In this document: one piece after another, positions 27,901-39,900 of the stretch | Layout of the letters: every line of letters begins with the position of its first letter | How positions within the stretch are numbered: position 1 is the first letter of the stretch | Origin: Gorsachius magnificus | Taxonomy: Eukaryota > Chordata > Aves > Pelecaniformes > Ardeidae | Length of the DNA: 64,000 nucleotides | Assembly: GCA_034008185.1 (NCBI GenBank) | Contig: CM067084.1 | Location: 6,777,385 to 6,841,384, forward strand | Direction: 5' to 3' | The notes under the pieces: generated by a model | Databases searched by the model: none | What the model was told of the DNA's origin: nothing | The model's input: the letters and a program-made list of their open reading frames with translations, nothing else | Position numbers and translations under genes: made by a program

Positions 27901-30900
27901 TATGCTAATAGAAAGTCACAGAATCACTGAAGCATTTGACAGCTCCTATAATGTAAAAAGAGAAGTAATAGTAATAAAATAAGCAAATGAATCTTTAATT
28001 TTTATTTCCAGTGTTGCAGCTGAGGGTGCAGAGGGCAGCCCTGCATCCCCTGGCAACCAGGAAAGACCTGTTGGTCAGTCTCCTCTGCGGTCTCCACTGA
28101 AACGGCAAGCGTCTGTGTGCTCCACCCGCCTTGGGAGCACCAAGAGCCTCACAGCAGCCTTCTACGGAGACAAGCAGCCTGTTCCAGCTGGAGTGCAGTT
28201 CAGCAGCGATGTGTCTCGCAGTGATGAGAATGTCTTGGATTCCCCAAAGCAGAGGAGGAGCTTTGGTTCTTTTCCGTATACTCCATCTGCAGATTCAAAC
28301 TCATTTCACCAGTATCGCTCAATGGATTCCAGTATGTCAATGGCTGATAGCGAAGCTTATTTTTCTGCAGCAGAAGAGTTTGAGCCAATAAGTAGTGATG
28401 AAGGTCCAGGAACCTATCCAGGGAGGAAGAAGAGAAAAAAGCAAGCTCAGAAAATTGAATATAGTAGAGGGTCTATTTATCACAGTGTGGAAGGACCCTT
28501 AACAAGCACAATCCATGGAGAGATTAGTCAAGATGTTAAAACGCTGCCAATTAAGACTCATCCTTCACAGGCTTCATTTGTTTCGGCTCTGGGAGGAGAT
28601 GATGAGCATGTTGAGAACATATATGTCATGGAATCTGAGAAGACTGTGGAAAGTGAGCAAATAACGTCCCAGCAGCCTGTAATGGCATGTTATCAAAATT
28701 ATCTTACACAGTTCCAGGTGATCAACTGGTCAGTAAAGCATCCAACTAACAAAAGAACTTCAAAGTCCTCATTACATCGCCCTTTAGACCTTGACACGCC
28801 AACGAGTGAAGAAAGTTCATCATCTTTTGAGCAACTTTCTGTCCCGACTTTTAAGGTATGGAAGATGGAGGAAGAAGAATTAGAGAAAGGAATAAGAATT
28901 CAAAACAGGTTAAAATTGCTTAGTATACCTGTTATGTAAATAAAGCTATGAGAAACTTGAAACCTCTTTGCTTTTAGTTAAGAAATAACTTGGATTTCTG
29001 ACTTCAGATTGTGGGCTGTGTGACTGGGAGGTTGTGGAAAAAAAAAGATGGAGTTAGAATTCTGTGGATAAGGTGTGTGTTCTGAATTGTCATTATTGCA
29101 CTTAAAAGTGCTGCTTGTTGAATGATATCCAGCTGAAAGATACTTGCGTGAGTTGTGTTTAAAATACATGTTTCACAGAACTTCAGTAGCAGTACATTTA
29201 ATACTGATAAACTATAATCTAGGCTGTAAATGCTTTACTTCAGAGTAAAGTTGAAACTCAGATCTAGCAAATGATTTTTGAAAATGGGCTTTTTTTTTTT
29301 CTTCCTGATGTATGAGCATACCTGCTTAAGGAAGGAGCTGAAATGAAATATATGAAAAATAATGTAAATGACTTGATGGAAAAATAGGTGTCTAAGGTCT
29401 GGAATTTAATTTATTGTTACTTTGCAGCAAAAGCTTTGTGTTTGTGCAAGCCTTTCGTGGATCAATATTTGGAGTCTTTTTTTAAAAGCGGTTAGTTGCT
29501 ATCTAATATCTCCAGTCATTTAAAAAAAATAAACCTAAGAGGTTTTGTATACAATATTGGAGATTCTGCATATGAGGGATTCTTTTAAGAAAAGATTCCT
29601 AAGTTGAAGATTCCTTGGTATTTTTTTTTTCATATATAGAATGTATGTAATAAGTTTCTTTCCACTTTTGTCTTAGATAGTTAAACAGGGTCTCACAGCT
29701 AATTCGTTACTGGACAGAGGCATGCAGCTTACAGGATCAACATCTAAGTAAGTCGAATACTGCATAATATTATTAGCATATTTTTTAAGAGTAGGATTTT
29801 CCTGATACTCTTGTTAAATATTTTGGCTCTTGCGAGCCTTTCCAAAATTTGATTCGTAGCAGTAGTTTTCAGTACAGATCTATTTTAGAACAGAGTATTC
29901 CATTATAAAATGTTTGGGTTTGGTCAAAAAGAGTGTACACCATGAAAGCATTAAATGATTTCACTCGTAAGTTTTCAAGTTTATGAATTGCAACTTAATT
30001 TAAATTAATTCGGGAGGTGCTTACAGCAAATGTCCATTGCATTGCCAAAAGCTGAACTTGAATCTAGGGAAGGGCCTTGCCCTGGGATTATATCTGTGTG
30101 TTTTCTAAGCGATACAATAGAAGAAACCTGCCATTATATGCATTTTATGAAGAATTAAAATGATAGCAGGACATTTCTGTATTTCTGTTACAAACCTAGA
30201 TTATTAATATGCATTTGACTTGTTTAGTACACCTTATACTCCTTTGGAAAAGAAGTCTGCAGAAAATACAGATGATGAAACCATAACAGAAGAATGGACA
30301 TTGGATCACCCTGTCTTCCAGACACGGACAACAGCAATAGTAGAAGTAAAAGGAACTGTAGATGTTGTTCTGACTCCTCTTGTAGCAGAGGCACTGGATA
30401 GGTAATTAATTTTACATTTGTTACTGCAATGTTAATTGGTTATGCTAAAAATTGTCTGAAATCAAAGCTGGTTTGTTCAGCAAAGGTTCAGGTAAAAGGA
30501 TTGAATAACACGAATTTTGGAACAGCAGGGCCTGTGTACCCAGGGAATGCAATACTGCATTTCCCGTGAAGAAGCTAGAAGAACATTATGCTGACCTGGG
30601 AAGTGTCCTTTATGTCTGACAGTGCTTAATTTTTCTCTCTGTAGTGTTAATTAAACATCATTGATGGTGTGTCATGTGAAACTGGAAGTTTAAATGGTCT
30701 GTTGTGGGCTTGTTTCCTCTCACAGGTATATAGAAGCAATGGTGCATTGTGCTAGCTCTCGACACCCAGCAGCAATTGTTGATGATCTGCACTGCAAAGT
30801 TCTTCGAGATGCTGTACAGAACAGCAAAACAAGCTTCTCAGAAAATGTAAGAAAGGGAACAAGAGAAATGTACAAAGATTTGAAAGAATATTGTTTCCTG

Positions 30901-33900
30901 TATTTACACGGAAAAAATTTTAATTAAGTTCAGTATTTTGAGATATAGTAGCTAAATGCTATATTAATTTGGAATACATATTAATTTTTATACTGTGCTT
31001 AATGTACGTGCATTTTTATAATCAACTGTTATATACTGTCTTTCAGTGACCAGAAATATCTCTTACAGGATTGAAGTGAAGGTTTTCTGTTTTGGACAGT
31101 CTAGTCAGTAGCTACAGTAATTTGCATGAGATCATACATTCTGTTCTTAGAAATTACTATAACTGATATTTTTATGTGTTATATTCAGATCAGCAATATA
31201 TCATTTATTAATTTAGAGTGGTTAGGGTCTCTGTGAGGTAGAGGAAAGTTCAGACTAAGCTGTGAGAGTGTGTGTGTTTTCTTTGCAGTTTATCTGATAC
31301 CTTGAAAAATTAATTTAGCTTGAAAAGAATTGTATGGTAGTTCTACAGAATGAGGAGGTTTTTTCTGTCCAAGTTAGTGACCATATATGTATGATATAAT
31401 TTCTCAGACTTTACAACATAACGGACACTAATTATTTACTTCATAATAAGTTGTTCTGTATAGCTTCTATAGCTTATATATGTAGAACTCAGGTATTGCT
31501 ACCCTTATGGATCTAAACCTACCATATCTGTAAGGGCTGCAGTCCTTGTTCTAGAAATCATGGTATTGTGCTTTAAATGAAGTCAGAATCTCTTGCTGCT
31601 TCAGAGTTAATAAACCATCCTGTTATTTAGCTTAGCAGCTCTGAGTGAGAATATTCAGTAAGAATAAATTATTTTTTCCCCCTCCAAGTTATCTTCGAAG
31701 CAGGATATTAGAGGAACAAAAATAGACACTACCACTACAGGAACAACAAATCAGGGACCAGCACAGACCAATCTCTCACTTAAGCAAGATAATGTGACAA
31801 TTAAAGGTCTTCAGGCCAACGTTACTGTACCAAAGGTAACAACTTTTATTTCGCTTATTAGTAGACCTGTGCCTCACAAATTGCCCTTATTTTACATCCC
31901 TATTAGTTCCCCAAAAGCTTGAGTGAAGCTATGTATTTGTGCTAAATAACCAATGTTTTGAACAGAATAGACTGTTTTGGAGCTGCTCAATTTTATTATG
32001 GTATGTGTGCAAGTACAGTAACAATCACTACAGGCATAACTGACTGCCATGTCTTTAAATTATGCTTTTATATCTTCTAGGTGTGGCGGTTTTGTTTATT
32101 TTTTCATTTTACTGAGCAGTATAAGACAAGATTGTAGTGATGTATACTTAATGTAACATGTTTTTCTAAATTTCTTTACTCTCTGGGGGAATTTTGTATG
32201 TAGGTGAACCTGTGTTTACTACAAGCATCTGTTGATGAATCCCCAGGGGTTTCTTCTGGAAAAACCGTGACTCATGTTTCATTAGTAGCTTTGTGTTTTG
32301 ATAGAATTGCCACGCAAGTTCGTATGAATAGGTAAGAATAATGTTTGTAGTTTGCTCTTGTTAAGTGAGTCAAAAGAATTACAGTGATGCCATTTTTTTG
32401 TGGTTTTGAAGAGTACTTGAAAAAGTCATGACTGAGATAAGCAATGAAATGTGTCTTCTGTGTTTTATAAATTAACATGTAAAATCTATTTAGAATTGCA
32501 GTTTCTTTAAGAAGTGGAGGAACACTTCTGAAATAATTTTGGAACTTCAGTTTTAACTCTTTCTTTCTTATATGTCATGCAGGATAAAATTAAATTTTCC
32601 AGTATTTTTCTATCAAAGCGTGTGTATCTTCTATCTTACAAAGAATTCTTTTTAACACTGCTATGCCAATGTCACTTATAATTTTAAACAAAAAAATCAA
32701 GTGAAATACGTCTATCTGAGATTTGCTTTATTGTTTTTTCTCCCTTATATTCAAAGAGGTATAGTTGAGGAGACTTCAAACAATGCAGAAACTGGGAGGA
32801 ATTCTGTCACATTTGATCGTTACATCCAAACCAGTAAAATGCAGCCTCAGTCTTCTGGCTCCCTGAGATCCAATGCTGGAGCAGAAAAAGGAAAAGAAAT
32901 TGCTGCTAAATTGAACATCCATCGTGTTCATGGACAACTTAGAGGCCTTGATACAACAGGTAAGTCTTTTTTTAAATTCTGGAAGTGTCACTTTTCATAG
33001 AAACAAGTGGTTGTAATTGGCCTTGATCTTGTAGTTTGGTTGTTGGTTTTTTTATCAACACAGATAAAAAGACATTTCAACCTGGAGATTTTGCAGATAT
33101 CTAAAAAGAAGTTTAGGATAGTTACTCTGAATTATATTCTGTTATTCTACTAAAGTGCTAGATTTAAGCATAGGCAGTGTGAAAACTGTCAAGGCTATCT
33201 TCTGAGCAGTTGGTGTGGCAGATGGGTTGCACTGTAAATATTGACATGCACTGGTAAAATTCCAGGCCTGGGCTCCCTTCTTCCCAACTGATCTCTTTTC
33301 AGCTACCGTTTATTTCTTACCTGATGCGGGGAATGAATTATGCTTATTTGCTTTCTTGCTACTTTCTAACAGTTTCAAGATAGGTGTAATGTGCCTGTTT
33401 TACTGGCAATTTCAGCGTGACAAGCTGTAGATTTTTAACTATAGCGACTGTAAAACTGAAAATGAGATCTCCCCAATTGATTTCCTTCTTGTTTGTGTTA
33501 AGAAGATTCCTTCAAGAGGGTATGAATTAAATTCAGCTGCTGTAACTCCTGATCCTGGAAAAGCTATCCTGGAAAAGATGACCAAAAGTTGAGGCAGTTT
33601 TTGTTAAAACTGATTGAGTTTTGATGGAGTCTATAACAATCAGTGCTGTGTTTTACTCTGTCGCATGAAGAGTAGGAATCTTTAGGACATGAGGAAGTGC
33701 TCTGTGAAACAAGTATGATTAAAAAACACACAATAAACAAAGAAACAAAAACTCCCCAAACCCCACTGCTGTGCAAAGAAAATTGGAGGAAAACAAAAGC
33801 AGAAGAGGCCATTAAAATGGTTAACTCCATTTTTACTTAGATATGGGTAAAATAGTGCCCTGTGTTAGGTATGCTGCAGACATTCAAAAAGGCCAAGTAA

Positions 33901-36900
33901 TTTTTGAATTCTAACGAAGAAAACTCCATCTTCTATTTAAAAGGCTTGAGAAATGTCTCTCTAGGGATCTTAGCATTTCATGTATACATCAAAAGTGATT
34001 GCAATTACAGGTTGGGGGCAGAGAGTGAGGTTTGGAAGGGATATACATTGACTCAGTGTAGTTCTTTTCCCCAGATATTTGACATTTAGCTCTGTATGTG
34101 AGATAATAGGCAGTGGGTATAAAATTATTTAAAATGTTCCTTCAGAAATGTCACTAGAAGAAAGGATTTATATTTAACCTACATCCTAACATCAAAGAAG
34201 TTAAGGTGTTGTAGTACCCTCCTGGATCTTAGCAAAGATCATAAAGAATTAAATACTGCTTGAGTCTGTATTTTCTTAGGAATCAGTGAGTCTTAATGCT
34301 TTACATCCTCCCAACACAGACATAGACATGCTTCCAACCAAGAAGCAGTCTTTGAATTAGAATTAGAACTTTATTTCTAAATATCCTTCAAGTATGCTGT
34401 AGTTAATACTAAATGCATTTCCACTAAGATGTATTATCCAAGAGCACTGTCAGTATCACTGTCATTTGTTGCTCTTAAACCTTAGGTATTCATTAGGAAT
34501 GTTTTTTTTGGTAAAGTGTTATCAGGCCAATTGCCATTTTCAGATAAAAATCTGAAGAGCTTGTTTGTACACATGTCTTTGGAACCATGACTCTACAAAA
34601 AGATGAAGGTGGCAGACATTAGGATTGGGAATGTCTCCAAGCTTTAACTTTGTGTTGCTTGGTCCATGGTTTTCCAAACTTAAAAATTACCCTGCCCATA
34701 TTAACATACCGGGAGGGAGGGTTTTAGACTTTATAAATTACGTGTCTTTTTTTCTTGCTCATATTTCTATTTTATTTTTTTCTTTCTTTCTCCACCCTGC
34801 CCCTGTTTGTGGAATGCTAAAGGGGCAGCACTCCCAAAACACTGTTAACTTCAGACAGCTATTTGAAGATGTCAAGTTTTTTTCATTTTGTAATGAAGTG
34901 GTAACTATGTTTGTTTTCACAGATATTGGAACTTGTGCAATAACAGCTATTCCTTTTGGGAAATCAAAAGTTCTTTTTACTTTGGAAGAGTTGGATGAAT
35001 TTGCTTTTGTGGATGAAACAGATCAACAAGCTGTTCCAGATATAGCTCGAATTGGTCCTAGTCAAGAGAAGTGGGGTTGGATAATGTTTGAGTGTGGAAT
35101 TGAAAATTTAACTATAAAAGGTAAGGCTTATGTAGGCTTTATATTGTTTTGCTTTATGAAACTGCTAACAATTCTGTTAGGTCTTCTGGTCTAGCAATTA
35201 TGTGACTAGAAATTTCTGAATATAGGTGATACTAAATAGTACACATCTATCATAAATAAATTATATCTCATAGATTGTACAGTAAAGGACCTTTAGTAAT
35301 CAATACCACTTACAACAGTAAATAAAATAAGTCTATATAAAGCAGTTTCAGCAGTTTCTGAACTTAAAGTGAAGGTAGAAAGTGATGCTTTTACTGATCA
35401 CTTAAATGACCTTGCAATTGTACCCACAGTAAGTGTCTGTTTTGCTTTGGGAAAGCTAGAGTGAAAAAGAAAGAAAACCCCAGTGTATATGTATTTTCTG
35501 TCATCTAAGTTATTCTTTTCAGGGAATAGTGTTTAAAAACAATCTTCATGTGCATATTCTTTGTCTACTTGGAACAAACTGTCAGAAGCTCTACAACTAG
35601 CTGTTGAATTGTTCTATAAAAATTGTAGTGATAAATTGTTGTGTAAAATGGTAATGCACCTTGTTTAACCAAAATCATATGTATTTCTCCTCTTAAGCGC
35701 GTATCTTTTCAATGGGACATAACTTATAGAAGTTTATGCATGACAAGCATTTACAGTCTTGGTGTGTGTGCTTTTATAGGAGGAAGACAGTCTGGAGCAG
35801 TGTTGTATAATACGTTTGGAGTCATGGGTAAATCAAGAGATACAGAAAGAGGTGGATTGCTTGCATCAAATAACTCTTCCGATTCTCCAACTGGTAGTGG
35901 TTATAATACTGATGTGTCTGACGATAACCTTCCCTGTGATAGAATAAGTCCCTCTTCAGATATTAATGGAAATTCAGTTTCAGATGAGCAGGTATGTACA
36001 TACTGTGTAGAAATGATTGGTCTTGGGTGGTTTTGTTTGGAAGTGAGTAACATTCATAATATGAAATTGACAGTTTAACAGATGTTGTCTTGTGCCAACT
36101 GAATTCATACTATCTGCTTGCACACTAAACTTCCAGCTTTCTGCAAGGTCTCTTGGTATTGTCTTGGAAGAGTTGGTGGACAGCATTAGTTTTATTTTTC
36201 TTTACCTAAATGCGTGTGAAACTATTTCTTATCAACGGTGCACAGTATGGTATATTAGTGCCTTCAGTGTAATCATTGTGGAAAACAATTTAACTTTGGA
36301 CTTTTCTTTCAATTTTTAAGGACGAAGGGGTTGAATCTGATGATCTGAAAAAAGATATACCCTTGATGCCTCCTCCCCCTGACTCTTGCAGCATGAAGCT
36401 AACGATCAAAGAAATTTGGTTTAGTTTTGCAGCCCCTACCAATGTGCGCTCTCCAGCCCATATATTTTCAAGGTATAATTTTACCTGATTTAAAAGAAAG
36501 AAAATAACATATCTGCTGTGCTGAATTGCAGTTGCATTTGGTAGATTCTGAATGTAATTTCAATAATTTTTGAAGCTTCTTTGCAAATGAAAATTCTGGA
36601 TTTTACATATATCATACTAACTCCTGCTTCAATTTTTTTGTTGTCGTTATTTATATGGAAGTGTTGCTAGAAATTTTTTAGTTAATTTGATTAAAAGAAG
36701 AAAAGAAAGACAAAACCCAACAACCAACAAAAGACATCTAGAGAGACTGAAAGGTATGAAGGAGAAAGGCAGGGAAGCGTGTCTGTTTTGAGTAGGACAG
36801 ATGCTAGAAAAGAGAACCGCTCAGTGCTTTTTGGTATTCAGCCTGATGCTTAACCCACGATCTTACTGCCATTGCACTATAAAGTTCAAGATAAATCTTT

Positions 36901-39900
36901 CGAAGATAGTTTTTCGTATTGTGTTTGTAGAACAAGCCAAATCTGTTTTATCTGTCAGTAGCTTAAGCTCAGTATATATATGCTATAAACAAGAAAATAC
37001 ACTTTGTGGTTTTCCTAATATTCTTGCCTCAGCCCTTTAGTGTGTATTGTGTAATAGTTAATATGGGATTCAGTCAGTGATGAGAATTTCAAACTGTAGG
37101 ATTTCAGTAGGGGATACAAATGGTAAAAGGAGGAATAGCCATAACAGGAGTGGGATAGAATCATGAGTGTGTGAGCATGTGAAAAAAAAACTGCCTTAGG
37201 TGGTACTTTTTGCCAATTTTCATTTTCTGGGCAATAAGTCTGGGTTTCTTATTTTGTACCACTGCTCTGTCATATTCCACCTGTTTGAGTGTCATTCATA
37301 ATAGCATTAGAAAATCTTGGTAATTGCTGCTGTGGAACATGAATCCCTAATTCTTTTTCTTTTTCTCAATAGGCAGCTGAACCTCCTGAGTACTGCAACG
37401 CCTGCAGTTGGTGCTTGGCTTGTTCCCATTGATCAAGTGAAATCATCATTAAATAAACTAGAAACTGAAGGAACACTGCGAATCTGTGCTGTTATGGGTT
37501 GCATTATGACAGAAGCTTTAGAGGTAAATGACCTTTATAAAATCAATAGGCGTATCAGAACAGAGCAGTGTAATATATATTTGTTTGGGATTTGAGATAT
37601 TTTCCACTGACAAACTTACAACACCTCTTATGAGCCTTTATTTCCAGAATGGTCACAAGAATTCACTGTGTGTGTGCTTTTTGAACAGAATCTAAATTTC
37701 AGTGGAAAAAAATTCAGCTGTTACTAGTGAAGAAGTCTTGTGCTTCTTATGGGAGTGCATCTCTAGGTAAAATAACTCAAGATTCTGCCTTTTGAACAGG
37801 AAGAGTAAGAAATATGGCTGTAGTGTCTGGTATGTTGTATGAAATATGAAAGTGTGTTGAATTATGAAATATTCAGGGTGTTTTTTGGGAGAAAATTTGA
37901 ATTTATGCACTCCTGCAGCGCACTGAATCGTCGTGTTTATTGGGCCTGCTTGTTACAAGAAGGAAGGACAAGCGTAGTAAGGGTGAAACATTCTAGCAAG
38001 AAATGCAAAATAGACATATTTTTTGTTGAAAGCTGGGATCAGTAGAGCTTTTACGACAAATCTGGTGTTACTGTGATTTGCTAAGGAGCTTGCCTGGTGT
38101 GTAGGCAGTTTTCTGCTGTTTGTTTACTTAGCACCGTCTAGTGGGAAGGATTGAGGTGACACCCGTTGCTGAGATCCTGCCTTGCACTGCGAGATTGGCA
38201 AGCTTAGTGTCGGGCAAGTTTTCTGCTGTACTCAAAAATCATCCTTTGCAGCAGTCTTGTATTGCTACCTCCCTTCGTATTTATTTTCCTACCATTTTTC
38301 TAGCATTAAACCAAATTAGAAAAGTGCCTCTTTTTTCTTTAACAAGGCATAAACAGTTTCTTTAAAAATCTCAGCTAGCTGTGCATGTATGTCTATTAGT
38401 CCAGAGGCAACTTTACAAAGTCTGCAATTTGAACCCAGCCTTCTGTTTTATTACATCATATAAATTAACAAGCATCAGGTACGATTTTTCACATACCACT
38501 ATTTAAAAGAAGGTAGGTATCCATGTGGCAAATCTTAGTTGCAGGAGTTCAAAATGGGGTTAGAAGTCTGTGACACCATAGGTGAAATCTCACAGTTCAC
38601 ACGTGTGTTTTGTTTGCAAGTACGTTCATGTGTGAAAAATTGTTATGTTTTAATCTAGAATAAAAGTGTGCACTTTCCTCTGAGAAGCAAGTACAACAGG
38701 CTTACCAAAGTGGCTCGTTTCTTGCAAGAAAATCCTTCTTGTTTACTGTGTAATATATTGCACCATTACCTTCATCAAGCAAATTACTCCATTATTGAGG
38801 ATGCCACCATGGTGAGTTACCCTGTAAAAATGGAAATAACTCATTGTGTTAGTTTCAAATGTACCGATTCTAATGCCTTAAATTAGGTAACACTTTAAGG
38901 AAAGTTAACAAACAAGAAAATATAACCCAAACTCGTATATATCCTTAAACTGAGAAGTAGATATGGCTTCTCTCATTAATTTTCTTTCAGATCTGCTGGT
39001 TTTTGTTGTGGCCTGTGTATATGCGTAATTTTTGTCGACCTATTTTATTAGTAAATACATGAGAAACCATAAATCAAAAAAGCAAGTCTTTAAAATGTTA
39101 ATGGCTATTTTATCAGATTTCATTATTCTTAAAGATAACAGCAAAGTAGTAAAAATTTGCATCTGTAGTTTTCAAATTGAATAAATCTCAATTATTAAGG
39201 CAAGTGCATGCACTGATTAGCCTTCTTCAAATTCCCTCCTTCAGAACTAGTTTTCATGTCTCAGAAATATTTGGATAATGCAGACAGTTTAAGAAAAGAG
39301 CTAGAATTGTAGAAACTTCAAGGCTTAAGAATCTAATCTTTTCTTGGTGGCTTTAGAATTTAAATGTCTGGATTGTAGTGGTAAACAATTGTTTGAACAA
39401 ACATATTAGGCATAAGGAGGAGTGTTTGTTCTTGATTTTGTGTCATTTTCATAATCCAATTCCACAGCTGTCAGATTTAAACACTGTTTTTCAGTGTAGT
39501 CAGCTGAGAGCCCAGTGATCAGAAATAGCACCATTTGTGGCTGAAATAGCACCATTTGTGGCAGAAACAGCGCTGTTTGATTTGTGGTCAAAATAAGCAG
39601 GTGTTTTTGTTTTTTTTTTTTTTAGCACAATTCGGTGATTTAATCAAAACAATCCCTATTTTTTGCCTCAAATCTATGTTTCTAAAATACTGCTTACCAA
39701 CAATGGAAGGAACCTCATCTTTTTAATTTCAATTCTGTTTCTACAGTTAATCTAGTGCTGCTGTGAATTTTAGTCCATAGTTCAGAGCCTTATAGTTACT
39801 TAAGTACTTTTAATTTCATATTTAATAAACCTGTTTCCTTCTGTTTATTTTTGGCCCTTTAGGCTAGATCCTCAGATCATGTAAATGAATGTATTTACTG

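Noticed and set aside
27905..27925. CACAGAATCAC resembling a CR1 3' tail
   Set aside because: Only about 11 bases match, with no CR1 body beside it.
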